Source: Brevibacillus panacihumi W25 (GTDB taxonomy: Bacteria; Bacillota; Bacilli; Brevibacillales; Brevibacillaceae). Taken from it: 64,000 nucleotides of DNA. Shown here piece after piece: positions 25,306-34,121 of the stretch (position 1 is its first letter; each line of letters opens with the position of its first letter). The notes under the pieces are model-generated. The model was not told the origin of the DNA, searched no databases, and saw nothing but the letters and a program-made list of their open reading frames with translations. The DNA is taken from positions 1,810,579-1,874,578 of the forward strand of contig NZ_KI629782.1 of NCBI RefSeq assembly GCF_000503775.1. The letters are read 5' to 3'. The position numbers and the translations under genes are program-made.

Positions 25306-26991
25306 TTGAAACCCTTGTTCTCGCTCGATTTGTCTGTCAAATCACTGGTCTCTCCCCTCGATCCTGCTGCGATCAGCTTACGCGCTGAACAAATGGAAGG
25401 TGTATGGCATCGCGGACAGGAACAGATCCCCGTTACCCTCCTCAAGGAAACGGTCACGCTGAAGGAGCTTTTGCTGCAGTGGATCGATCCGGAAAATGGG
25501 GAGAACCTGCGTCCTTTGGTCACTGTTGATGAGAACAACCGGCCCACAGGGGTGATTTGGCCGCATCAGCTTCTCGCTGCCTTTTTGACGATCGCGCAAA
25601 ATCAGTCTTCCTTGCTCGAAACCTTGATGGATAGCATGAGCGAAGCCATTACTGTCGTAGATATTGAAAATATCGTGCGGTTCTGGAATCGTTCAGCCGA
25701 AACGATTTATGAAATCGATCATGAACAGGTGATTGGAACCTCTCTGGCCGACCACTTTTCGAGCGAGTCGATCCGTCTGCTGGACGCGCTGCATCACGGC
25801 ACAACAGTCGAACGGGTCTATCACATCCCCCGCCCCGACAGGCATGTATTGATCAACGCTGCTCCGATCCGGCAAAACGGCGCCATCATCGGGGCCATCT
25901 CCATCGAGCAGGATATTACCGAAATGGTCCGCTTGAACGAAGAATTGACGCACACGACTGAGCATCTGCACAGCTTGCAGCAGGAGATGAGCCGGGTACA
26001 GCGAGGGGATGATCCTTTCTTTTCCATTAAAGGGCATTCGGCTTCGATACAGGCCGCGATCCACTCCGCAAAAAAAGTCGCCCAGACAGACGCTACCGTC
26101 CTGATCTACGGAGAGAGCGGCGTCGGCAAAGAGCTGTTTGCCAAAGCGATCCACCAAGCCAGCCGGCGTCGGGAAAAGCCCTTTATCGCCATCAACTGCG
26201 GGGCGATACCAGCCGCTTTGTTTGAGAGCGAATTGTTCGGGTACCACAGCGGCGCATTTACCGGCGCAGAGAAAAAAGGCAAGCCGGGAAAGCTGGAACT
26301 GGCCCATGAGGGGACGCTGTTTCTCGATGAGATCGGGGAATTGCCGCTGGAATTGCAGGTGAAGCTGCTGCGCGCCCTGCAGGAAAAGCAATTTTATCGT
26401 GTCGGGGGAACAGAGCCGATCACAGTCAACACCCGCATCATCGCAGCGACCAACCGGAATCTGGAGAAAATGATGGCAGAGGGGCAATTTAGAGAGGATT
26501 TATTTTATCGATTGAATGTATTTTCTTTGGATATTCCGCCCCTGCGAGAGCGTCGCGAGGATCTGCCCGAGCTGGTTCAGCTTTTCTTGCAGGAATACTC
26601 GATCGCACAGGAGCAGCCCGTGCCGCGCATCTCCTCAGAGGTGATGCAGGCCCTGATCGACTACCATTGGCCGGGCAATATCCGCCAGGTGCGCAACGTC
26701 ATCGAACGCCTCTCCATCTTGCAGGAAAATGGGGTTATTCTTCCGGATCATCTGCCGTCGGCCATTCGGCTCGTGTCCCACTCTTCCGGTCCGACACAGG
26801 CGCAGCCGGACTTTTCTCTGCCCGCTCCTGCTGCATACCGTTTTACATCTGCCGATCATGAACGCGAGCGAATCCAGGCAGCGCTGGTGCGTACCTACGG
26901 CAATAAAAAAGCAGCGGCGGATCTGCTGGGGATCTCTCGCGGCACGTTGTACAACAAGCTGCGAAAATACAAGCTGGACGGGGAGAGCTGA
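25306..26991 (+). CDS. PAS-containing sigma-54-dependent transcriptional activator
   Basis: 561 residues from a TTG at 25306 after AGGAAGTG; an ATG at 25255 is in frame but has no ribosome site. Order: N-terminal region (1-100), PAS domain (about 105-215), AAA+ domain with Walker A GESGVGKE at 269-276 and the sigma-54 contact GAFTGA at 316-321, then a Fis-type helix-turn-helix near the C-terminus (AAADLLGISRGTLYNKL). It resembles RocR-type regulators of Bacillales amino-acid catabolism. It should activate the divergent proline dehydrogenase promoter, the PAS domain probably sensing the inducer. Confidence 0.92.
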   Translation: MKPLFSLDLSVKSLVSPLDPAAISLRAEQMEGVWHRGQEQIPVTLLKETVTLKELLLQWIDPENGENLRPLVTVDENNRPTGVIWPHQLLAAFLTIAQNQSSLLETLMDSMSEAITVVDIENIVRFWNRSAETIYEIDHEQVIGTSLADHFSSESIRLLDALHHGTTVERVYHIPRPDRHVLINAAPIRQNGAIIGAISIEQDITEMVRLNEELTHTTEHLHSLQQEMSRVQRGDDPFFSIKGHSASIQAAIHSAKKVAQTDATVLIYGESGVGKELFAKAIHQASRRREKPFIAINCGAIPAALFESELFGYHSGAFTGAEKKGKPGKLELAHEGTLFLDEIGELPLELQVKLLRALQEKQFYRVGGTEPITVNTRIIAATNRNLEKMMAEGQFREDLFYRLNVFSLDIPPLRERREDLPELVQLFLQEYSIAQEQPVPRISSEVMQALIDYHWPGNIRQVRNVIERLSILQENGVILPDHLPSAIRLVSHSSGPTQAQPDFSLPAPAAYRFTSADHERERIQAALVRTYGNKKAAADLLGISRGTLYNKLRKYKLDGES

Positions 26992-26994
26992 TCC

Positions 26995-28137
26995 ATGGAG
27001 CACATCGAATGGCTCGAGGATACCTGTCAAGTGCGCTACGCCGGCCAGACGATTGCCTTATTGCCCAAAGAATATGCTCTTCTTCGGCATCTATACACCT
27101 GGAAAAACCGCACCTTTACCCGGGAGCAGCTGCTCGACAGCGTATGGGCAATGGAGACACCTACCGATCGGACGGTCGATGATCATATTTACCGCCTGCG
27201 CCGCAAGCTGGCCAAATGGTCGCATCTCTTCACCATCGAAACGGTTCGCGGTGTCGGTTATCGTCTGAACGGCAAAATCATGCATGCGCCTCAACCCCAG
27301 GCTTTGAACCAAAGCTTCGCGGATCATGTACGGGGCATGCTGGAAACCTATCACGGGATGGGCATGGGGGCAGCCATGCATACGCTTGCCTCCCATCAGG
27401 ACGTTCTGGGCATTCGACTCGATCCATACTACGAGATCTACCTGCCGTTCATTCGCGGCGATTTTTTCTGGTTTCTTCACGATCAGGCTTTTCCCATGCC
27501 CGAAAAATGCTTTTATCTTCTTCATATTTACTACATGATCGAGACGGACACGGCATCCTGTGCATCCCTGTTTGCAAACATCCAGCCTTATCTGAGCCAA
27601 ATGCGTGCCATCTACCGCGACGAGCTGCAGATCGCTACCATCGGAATCTACACACAGACGGGGGATTGGGAACGGGCCCGAGCAGCACTTCAGGAAGCGC
27701 GCAACATAGTGGAACCGCTGCAATCCACCGGCTTTACCCTGTATCTGCACGCCCAGGAAGCCTTGCTCGACCTGATGTCAGATAAGCTGGATGCGGCTGA
27801 AGCAATCACGGATCACGCATTGGAGATCCTGCAATCCATCCCGATGCAGCGCGAATTAGGTACCTTTACGCTCCTTCGCGGTTTATGCCAGTATCGCCGC
27901 GAACAAAAGGCAGCTGCCCGCATCACTGTCGATCAGGCTCTCGAAGTGACACGGTCGACCCAGTTCATCCCCCATCTGATCCATGTGGTGCGCAAACTGC
28001 TGTTATTTTATCGGCATTTCGGCTGCGACCCCGAGTGGAAAGGCAAATACGAAGGCGTATGGCGGGAGCTGTCTGAGGAATATCACTTCGATTCCCTGAA
28101 AAAAGAGATCTATGCTCAACTGTCAAACCTGCATTAA
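26995..28137 (+). CDS. OmpR-type winged-helix protein with TPR-like C-terminal region
   Basis: 380 residues; the ATG is four bases past the sigma-54 activator stop with GGGGAGAG inside that gene, so the two form an operon. Residues 1-95 are an OmpR/PhoB winged helix (LLPKEYALLRHLY, TVDDHIYRLRRKL, IETVRGVGYRL), but there is no receiver domain. The rest (about 100-380) is helical, with TPR-like units such as QTGDWERARAALQEARN, recalling SARP/BTAD or CadC-like regulators. It has no membrane segment. It may modulate the adjacent proline system; target and signal are unknown. Confidence 0.82.
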   Translation: MEHIEWLEDTCQVRYAGQTIALLPKEYALLRHLYTWKNRTFTREQLLDSVWAMETPTDRTVDDHIYRLRRKLAKWSHLFTIETVRGVGYRLNGKIMHAPQPQALNQSFADHVRGMLETYHGMGMGAAMHTLASHQDVLGIRLDPYYEIYLPFIRGDFFWFLHDQAFPMPEKCFYLLHIYYMIETDTASCASLFANIQPYLSQMRAIYRDELQIATIGIYTQTGDWERARAALQEARNIVEPLQSTGFTLYLHAQEALLDLMSDKLDAAEAITDHALEILQSIPMQRELGTFTLLRGLCQYRREQKAAARITVDQALEVTRSTQFIPHLIHVVRKLLLFYRHFGCDPEWKGKYEGVWRELSEEYHFDSLKKEIYAQLSNLH

Positions 28138-28167
28138 GTTTGAGATTAGCAGAGGGTGTATAAAAAG

Positions 28168-28210
28168 AAAAAACTCCCTGCTGCATCCTTTGGCAAGGGC
28201 AGATTGGAGT
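28168..28210 (-). terminator. Intrinsic terminator of the PilZ gene
   Basis: On the minus strand ACTCC...CTGC-CCTT pairs with AAGG...GCAG...GGAGT, a bulged stem, followed by six T residues. Confidence 0.75.
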
Positions 28211-28221
28211 AATGACTTCTC

Positions 28222-28842
28222 TTATTCGATGGGAATGCCGCGGCGCTCCTGCAATTGCCGATGCAAAATGTATTTGCGAAGGTTGTGAAAATGACGGGCA
28301 CTAATCCCTTTGATCGTACATCCATAATGATGATGCGTACCGACAAGACGGGTGTGGATGGCCTGCAGCTCCACCTTGATTACCCCATCCGGACGATTGC
28401 GGCCATACAATTCCGCTGAGAAAAAAAACGGTTGGTCGATCGGCAATTCCTTTTCGGTGCGAAATGCCAATCCTCCCAAGCTCAAATTCAGCAGATCTAC
28501 CATCTGATTGCTCAGCGACAACAAGGAGGAGGGCTCCTGTGTACGGTACTGGAGCCACCCTTTTATCTCCATGTCAAATCGCGGATAACGTCGGCGCTGT
28601 TCGCGAAACTCCGTAGCTGTCGGAGAATGGAACAAAAAGAGCTTGTTTTTCTCCCTGGCTACCACGACCGCTTCAAAGGTAGAAATCGTCTCATAATCAG
28701 GGGTGAGCAAACACCGGATCTGATCGCCTACCGTTACCTCGGTTTCGTCGGAAAAGAGGGCTTCGATCAAATCTCCCTCTTCATAGGTAACGATTCCTTC
28801 TACCATGCGACTTCCTCTTTTGATTTGAATCATACTTTCCAT
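28222..28842 (-). CDS. PilZ-domain flagellar brake-like protein (YpfA/YcgR-N type)
   Basis: 206 residues; ATG with GGAG eight bases upstream. The N-terminal half is a YcgR-N-like beta domain. The PilZ half carries the cyclic di-GMP motif RRYPR (84-88) and the second motif NLSLGG (119-124), where the usual Asp is Asn. In Bacillus the homologue binds cyclic di-GMP and slows flagellar motility. It could respond to the diguanylate cyclase at 2057-3529, among others. It is monocistronic. Confidence 0.88.
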   Translation of the reverse strand: MESMIQIKRGSRMVEGIVTYEEGDLIEALFSDETEVTVGDQIRCLLTPDYETISTFEAVVVAREKNKLFLFHSPTATEFREQRRRYPRFDMEIKGWLQYRTQEPSSLLSLSNQMVDLLNLSLGGLAFRTEKELPIDQPFFFSAELYGRNRPDGVIKVELQAIHTRLVGTHHHYGCTIKGISARHFHNLRKYILHRQLQERRGIPIE

Positions 28843-28959
28843 ATGAAGGTCTCCACCAATTCACTCAATAATGTACCGGGTTTTCCGGAAACTTACTTGG
28901 ACGTTTTTCTCGGAAATTAGGTATAATGATAGCATTGACAGATAGGAGGTTGCAGACCG

Positions 28960-29133
28960 ATGAACCGATATCAATTGGTTACACTCGCCTTAGCCATTTG
29001 CGTAACCGCCTGTCTCATCGGAGTGGGCATTTCCATTGGAGAACAAAGCACCTTGGGCATCATCGGCTGCCTTGTTGCTGCCTTTGCGCTGATGGGATTC
29101 GGCTTTTCGTACAAACGCAAGCACTTGCGTTGA
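28960..29133 (+). CDS. YlaF-type small membrane protein (DUF5325)
   Basis: 57 residues: two hydrophobic segments (about 6-26 and 33-48) and a basic tail. The ATG follows TAGGAGGTTGC. The length, two-helix layout and GFGFSYKRK ending match the DUF5325/YlaF family of Bacillales. A TATAAT at 28922-28927 lies upstream. Function is unknown. Confidence 0.75.
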   Translation: MNRYQLVTLALAICVTACLIGVGISIGEQSTLGIIGCLVAAFALMGFGFSYKRKHLR

Positions 29134-29145
29134 TCCCTTTTTGCG

Positions 29146-30201
29146 TTAACGACGGACAAGAAGGCTGTTCACGTAAAAGAGGACGGCAGGCAGACCTTTT
29201 GCCTGTTTGAGCAGTTTTTTGGCGATCGAGTAACTGCGCGGCTGTGTTCGATTTACTTTGCGATCCGCGAGATAAAAGGCCACCAGCCCGTCCGCAATCA
29301 TACGGTGAAACGCAGGATTTGGCAAGCGTCTGACGCTTGCCTTCGCTTGTTGTATGAAATATTGCAAGCGCTCCGTCGCCTCTTGCTCCGATTCGTAATA
29401 AGAGACAAAATTGAGATCCCCCCCGAGACGGTCCTCCTCCAGATCAATCAGGTAATCCAGCAAGATATGCAACCCGCAAAGCCAGGGAAAATACGCCCTG
29501 CACACTTCGTCGATCACATCCTGCTCCAGATCTGACTGCGTCGCGAGGCAGAACAAGGCGAATATGCCAATCGTCGAGCCTGTCACGGCAGCGAACTCCT
29601 GCCATTGCAAATGACTATGCTGCTCTTTATGCTGATCCCACCAGTCCAGGAGCTTCGCCTCCCGCAAGGCCGGGTCGATATGCTTGTACACTTGCAGATC
29701 ACTGTACAGCCGGGAAAACAACAACACCTGCGGCTGGATTTTCTCATAGGCTGGCAATTGCGCGGCGTAATGCTGACAGGTTTGCACCAGTCCCGCCAGA
29801 AAGCCGCCATCCTCCTGATCCTCGCGATACTGATAGTAATTGCGCAATGGAGCGCCAGGCGTCAAGGCGTCCTGCATCGACACGTGCAGCTGCCGGAAAT
29901 CAGCAGGGTCCAGTGAGGTACTGCGGTCGCACAGATTATCCAGGTAATCGCTGATGGTTTGATACGCGACGATCAGCGGGACGATGGTTTCGACCTGATC
30001 GACCACCTGCGTGGCGTACACGCATCCTCCTTGACAATGGAATTTTTTGGAATACATACTAGCCAAAGCTTGTTTTCTCAATTCCAAGTTGGGAATTGCC
30101 TCGGCCTTTTTGTACCAGGCAGCGAACTCCCGCTCCAAAACAGGCTGTACATATCGATAGACGCGGTATAGTAACTGCCACGGATTCCGCAGTTCACTCA
30201 C
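29146..30201 (-). CDS. Tetraprenyl-beta-curcumene synthase (YtpB, DUF2600)
   Basis: 351 residues from a GTG at 30201 after GGGGGGAAC; an in-frame extension to 30261 crosses the promoter. It is all alpha-helical with two acidic clusters, SDYLDNLCDR and DYLIDLEED, as in terpene synthases that bind pyrophosphate through Mg2+. YtpB homologues cyclise tetraprenyl diphosphate to tetraprenyl-beta-curcumene, a precursor of C35 sesquarterpenoids in spore-formers. The pathway partners are not in the window. Confidence 0.92.
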   Translation of the reverse strand: MSELRNPWQLLYRVYRYVQPVLEREFAAWYKKAEAIPNLELRKQALASMYSKKFHCQGGCVYATQVVDQVETIVPLIVAYQTISDYLDNLCDRSTSLDPADFRQLHVSMQDALTPGAPLRNYYQYREDQEDGGFLAGLVQTCQHYAAQLPAYEKIQPQVLLFSRLYSDLQVYKHIDPALREAKLLDWWDQHKEQHSHLQWQEFAAVTGSTIGIFALFCLATQSDLEQDVIDEVCRAYFPWLCGLHILLDYLIDLEEDRLGGDLNFVSYYESEQEATERLQYFIQQAKASVRRLPNPAFHRMIADGLVAFYLADRKVNRTQPRSYSIAKKLLKQAKGLPAVLFYVNSLLVRR

Positions 30202-30232
30202 GAAAGTTCCCCCCCAACACAACAATAGTGTT

Positions 30233-30261
30233 ATCTTATCACATTTGTTGCCTCGTACCAA
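30233..30261 (-). promoter_or_regulatory. Sigma-A promoter of the ytpB-type gene
   Basis: On the minus strand TTGGTA (30256-30261) and TAAGAT (30233-30238) are 17 bases apart, about 30 bases before the GTG start. Confidence 0.6.
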
Positions 30262-30272
30262 AGGAACCCCCG

Positions 30273-31190
30273 TTAGTTCTCCATGCGCCTTTTCGCTTCG
30301 ATGTAGAGCACGAAAATGAACTTTTTGGTGTTGATTTTCGCGTTTGACATCCCGTTGTCTTGCTTGCTCTCCAGCTCCATCATCCGCTTGCGGACCTCCA
30401 CGAAATCAAAGAACGTAGCGGCATAGCTCTCAAACTTCGGATTGCTGTAATCAGTAAGTCCCAGGGATGCCAAGTGGGTCAACGCCTGATAGATGGCCCT
30501 GCGCACGCGCTGTTCGGCAGCCTTCACCTCTTTGTTGACCGCAGCCGTATTCGTGGTGTTCAGCTTCTCGGTAGCGACACTCATGAAAATCTCTTTTAAT
30601 GAAGGAAAACGGTTATGGCCCGAGTTGCTTTTTTCCCAATGATGCAAATAGTCCATCATCGCCAAAAGGTCTTTGCTCCCGTTTTCGCTGATCATGCCCA
30701 GCTCCGTAAGCAAAAACTTGGCGGAGGCAATAAAGCTGGAATTTGATTCGGGCTCTTTTTTTGCAGGCTGTGCATGTCCGGACAACACGCTTAACGAACG
30801 CTGAATTCCCTCGATCGACTGTTGCAGAAGCAAGCGTTCCTTTACTCTTTGCAGGACGTTGATCACCTCCAGCCGATTGATCGGCTTGGTCACATAATAT
30901 TCGATCCCGTGGGAATACGCCTCGGCGATCATTTCCTTCGTCTCGATCTGTGAGAGCATCACGATCTTGCCCTGGTACCCTCTCAGATGGCGAACCGTCT
31001 CCAGGCCATCCCGATTCGGCATCAGCAGATCAATCAGGAGAATATCGACCCGCTTCCATTCCAGAAAATCGAGATCGATGGTCGAGCCATCCTCCGCTTC
31101 GCCGCAGATCTCTCCCAGATCCGCGTCTTCAATGATTTGCGCCAGCATGGAACGAATGGCCGGATCGTCATCAACAATGAAAAAACGCAT
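30273..31190 (-). CDS. Response regulator, GlnL (YcbB) type
   Basis: 305 residues; phospho-acceptor Asp54 in LIDLLMP, and the C-terminal half is the YcbB domain (GHNRFPSLKEIF, RRAIYQALTHLA). In B. subtilis GlnL, with the kinase GlnK, activates glutamine uptake and glutaminase genes. The ATG follows GGGTGATGG, six bases past the kinase stop. The divergent TAXI-TRAP operon is the likely target. Confidence 0.9.
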   Translation of the reverse strand: MRFFIVDDDPAIRSMLAQIIEDADLGEICGEAEDGSTIDLDFLEWKRVDILLIDLLMPNRDGLETVRHLRGYQGKIVMLSQIETKEMIAEAYSHGIEYYVTKPINRLEVINVLQRVKERLLLQQSIEGIQRSLSVLSGHAQPAKKEPESNSSFIASAKFLLTELGMISENGSKDLLAMMDYLHHWEKSNSGHNRFPSLKEIFMSVATEKLNTTNTAAVNKEVKAAEQRVRRAIYQALTHLASLGLTDYSNPKFESYAATFFDFVEVRKRMMELESKQDNGMSNAKINTKKFIFVLYIEAKRRMEN

Positions 31191-31196
31191 CTTCCA

Positions 31197-32495
31197 TCAC
31201 CCTTTTTGAACGAGACTGACGTGGGGCAGGCGGATCGTAAACACAGTGGCGAAATGTTCTGCCTGCTCTGAAATCTCGATTTGTCCATTCAAATTGTTCA
31301 CGACTTCCTTTACATAGCAAAGACCGATTCCTGTAGAGGGCTTCCCTGACACATCGTATTTGGTCGTATATCCCGGCATGAAGAGCAGCTCTTTTTCCTT
31401 GATCGAAATTCCCGGACCATCATCGCCGATGGAAAACTGGATCCATCCAAGCGTCTCGTCCAAGGTAGCCACGAGGGAGACCATGCCTTTGTTTTCTATC
31501 GCCTCCACCGCATTGGCGACGAGGTTGTTGACCAACGACAGTGTCGTGTAGATGTGACAAGCCAGATAGGGAATGTCCACATTCACCTCAAAACGGATGT
31601 CTTTCCCCAGCATGCGCGCGTATTTTTCCTGTCCTCGCACGATGATCGAGATCAATTCGCCAAGCGGCATGTAATCCCGCTCGTTTTCATCCGAAATCAG
31701 CTTGGACAGCCCGGCATAGATCCGCTGGTTATCCTTCTTCACCTCATGCACCTGGCCGGCAATCATCAGCATTTGACGGGCAAACCGATCTTTTTGCAGC
31801 TCCCCCGGAAGCTCTTTCATATCGCGATACAGCTCATAGCAATCACGTGTGATGTCTTCTACCTGCTGCAAGGTCTTTTTTAAATGAATCGATTCTTCGT
31901 ACAGATTGGAGATCAGCATGAGCATCCGTTCATTGCGATGCCGCTGCTCCTCCTTGGTCCAGATCGCCTGGCGCAGTTTAATCATGTTAAAAAAACTCAG
32001 AACAAAAAAGCATCGGATCAAGGCGATCACAGCAATCGGTCCGATGACAGATGGCTGGACCACAGACAAGAGCGAAGGTGCCCGAAAAGAAAGTTCCACC
32101 AGATTGGCGAGAATTTCCGCCAACGTGCCAAGCAAGCCTACCCATAAGGGACGATGGTGCAGGTCATTGACACGGAAGAGAGAGAACAAGCCTGCAAAAG
32201 CCGCATAGAAAAAGAAGGCAGGCATATGCTGGTGAAGGGATGCGCTCCACAAAAAGTCTTCCTGATTGATCCCATCCAGGAAAACCCGAAACAGGACTAC
32301 TACGGCTCCTGTCAAGCATCCAGCGAGCAAGGAAGGCCGCAGCCACAACATAAAGAAGAAAAAGGCCGTGGTGCCAAAGCTGACTCGAAAATCATCCTGA
32401 AACGGATGAAACTTCAGCTCTCCTGCGATTGGCACCGCAATCAGCATGATGAACAAAATGAAGAAGCTCTCTCTATAGCGCATGTACAATTTCAT
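31197..32495 (-). CDS. Sensor histidine kinase, GlnK (YcbA) type
   Basis: 432 residues; six to seven hydrophobic segments in the first 180 residues, then a kinase core. The putative phosphorylated His is in QVHEVKKDNQRI, with NLVANAVEAIENKG (N box), GDDGPGIS (G1) and GIGLCYVKEVV (G2). This arrangement matches the HPK family of GlnK, sensing glutamine in B. subtilis. The ATG follows AGAAGGAAC. It forms an operon with the GlnL-like regulator. Confidence 0.88.
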   Translation of the reverse strand: MKLYMRYRESFFILFIMLIAVPIAGELKFHPFQDDFRVSFGTTAFFFFMLWLRPSLLAGCLTGAVVVLFRVFLDGINQEDFLWSASLHQHMPAFFFYAAFAGLFSLFRVNDLHHRPLWVGLLGTLAEILANLVELSFRAPSLLSVVQPSVIGPIAVIALIRCFFVLSFFNMIKLRQAIWTKEEQRHRNERMLMLISNLYEESIHLKKTLQQVEDITRDCYELYRDMKELPGELQKDRFARQMLMIAGQVHEVKKDNQRIYAGLSKLISDENERDYMPLGELISIIVRGQEKYARMLGKDIRFEVNVDIPYLACHIYTTLSLVNNLVANAVEAIENKGMVSLVATLDETLGWIQFSIGDDGPGISIKEKELLFMPGYTTKYDVSGKPSTGIGLCYVKEVVNNLNGQIEISEQAEHFATVFTIRLPHVSLVQKG

Positions 32496-32534
32496 CCGTT
32501 CCTTCTACTAGGATCTTATCCATTTTACTATATT

Positions 32535-32578
32535 TTTTTATAGATTTTTGTAGTTTTTTATAGGCAGAAACATACAAT
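32535..32578 (+). promoter_or_regulatory. Three T-tract direct repeats and promoter of the TAXI-TRAP operon
   Basis: TTTTTATAG, TTTTTGTAG and TTTTTATAG end at 32543, 32553 and 32563, an exact 10-base period, so all lie on one DNA face. They abut a promoter with -10 TACAAT (32573-32578) and a poor -35 (32550-32555) covered by the last repeats, as expected of an activated promoter. GlnL of B. subtilis is reported to bind TTTTGT-type direct repeats. Confidence 0.7.
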
Positions 32579-32626
32579 AGTCGGTGAACGCATGTTCAAC
32601 GAATGATATAGACAGGGGGAATTCAC

Positions 32627-33583
32627 TTGAAAAAACGCAGTATGCTTCTCTCATTAACGTTACTCCTTACTGTTTCCTTGGTCACTGCCTGTGGCGGCAG
32701 CGCCAACGATCCTAGCCAACTGATCGTCGCAACTGGCGGTACTGGCGGAACCTACTACCCACTGGGTGGCGGTATGGCTGACCACATCACAAAAAATGCA
32801 GGCGTAACCGCAACGGCTCAATCGACCGGAGCTTCTGCTGAGAACGTTCGCCTTCTGCGCGACAAGCAAGCAGATATCGCCTTTATTCAAAACGACATCG
32901 CGGAATATGCCGCAAACGGAACCGCCATGTTTGAGCAAGATGGCAAAATCGATGCCTTCCAAGCATTGGGTTCTCTCTATGACGAAACCATTCAGATCGT
33001 AGTAGCTGCGAACAGCAACATCAACAGTGTAGCCGATCTGAAAGGCAAACGCGTCTCCGTTGGCGCCCCAGGAAGCGGTACAGAAATGAACGCTCAACAA
33101 ATCCTGGAAGCGTATGGCCTGAAATTTGAAGACACGCAATTGCAACGTCTCTCTTTTGCTGACTCCGCAAAAGCGATTCAAGACGGTCAACTGGATGCAG
33201 CCTTCCAAACAGCGGGAACACCAACTGCTGCGATCACTGAGCTGGCGGCAACTACTGGCGTAAAAATCATTCCGATCGATGCGGACAAAATTGACGCGAT
33301 CATTGCCAAATATCCTTTCTATGTAAAAACAGTAATCCCAGGCAACACCTACAGCACAGTACCAGATGAAACGACTACTGTTTCTGTAAAATCCATGCTG
33401 GTCATCCGTACAGATCTGAGCGAGGACCTCGTGTACAAAGTAACCAAAGCAATCTACGAAAACACAGACAAACTCGGCCACGCAAAAGCAAAAGAGATCA
33501 AGGTGGAAAATGCGCTTGCCGGCGTAAGCATTCCTGTACACCCTGGCGCGAAGAAATACTTTGATGAAAAAGGCGTGAAATAA
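32627..33583 (+). CDS. TAXI-family TRAP transporter solute-binding lipoprotein
   Basis: 318 residues starting at TTG after CAGGGGGAATTC. The lipobox ends at Cys22 (LVTACGGS). The TAXI hallmarks are ATGGTGGTYYPLGGGMA near the N-terminus and the later AFQTAGTPT. It delivers substrate to the fused TRAP permease two genes downstream. Characterised TAXI proteins include glutamate/glutamine binders; with GlnK/GlnL alongside, glutamate or glutamine is a reasonable inference, not a demonstrated fact. Confidence 0.93.
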   Translation: MKKRSMLLSLTLLLTVSLVTACGGSANDPSQLIVATGGTGGTYYPLGGGMADHITKNAGVTATAQSTGASAENVRLLRDKQADIAFIQNDIAEYAANGTAMFEQDGKIDAFQALGSLYDETIQIVVAANSNINSVADLKGKRVSVGAPGSGTEMNAQQILEAYGLKFEDTQLQRLSFADSAKAIQDGQLDAAFQTAGTPTAAITELAATTGVKIIPIDADKIDAIIAKYPFYVKTVIPGNTYSTVPDETTTVSVKSMLVIRTDLSEDLVYKVTKAIYENTDKLGHAKAKEIKVENALAGVSIPVHPGAKKYFDEKGVK

Positions 33584-33590
33584 AGGCTTC

Positions 33591-34121
33591 ATGATTGCCC
33601 AAAAGCGAGAAGGAAGTCGGAAAAGGCGGACACGGCTCCGCCTTTTCTCCTTAACATTGCTTCTGTCCTGCATCATCCTGTTGAACCTTCCTCTATACCC
33701 TTCTCTGGTCATACGTGAATCCGCTTCCAATCATCTGGTTTGGAACAGCAGGATCACTTCGGAACAAACATTCGGTTTACGCTGGACTCATTCCATCCAT
33801 CGTTCAGCCATCGAAGAGCTTTACCGCATCGAAGACGAACAAATCATACTAACCGAGATGAGTTTTCATGATTATGGAATCGGCATGGAGAACGACTTGG
33901 CCCCGGGTGAAGAATTGGTCGTCCGGGACGGTTTGTTTCGCATCCTCCATATGAATCGCATCTTTCCCGCTCTACATCTGTTCACCGGACAGGTACGAGC
34001 TAACCATACATTGCTTTTCGCAGGAACCGATATTCCGCTGAGTTCCCTCGTCAAACCCGGAACAGCGATCACGATTCAGGTAGAAAAGCGATCCATCTTA
34101 CGTGAGATAGGGGGATACTAG
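33591..34121 (+). CDS. DUF1850 protein of TAXI-TRAP operons
   Basis: 176 residues with one N-terminal membrane helix and an extracytoplasmic domain. The conserved RWTHSIHRSAIEELYRI and MSFHDYGIGMEND segments match DUF1850, commonly found between a TAXI binding protein and a fused TRAP permease. AAAGG lies close upstream. It probably assists the transporter; its precise role is unknown. Confidence 0.85.
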   Translation: MIAQKREGSRKRRTRLRLFSLTLLLSCIILLNLPLYPSLVIRESASNHLVWNSRITSEQTFGLRWTHSIHRSAIEELYRIEDEQIILTEMSFHDYGIGMENDLAPGEELVVRDGLFRILHMNRIFPALHLFTGQVRANHTLLFAGTDIPLSSLVKPGTAITIQVEKRSILREIGGY

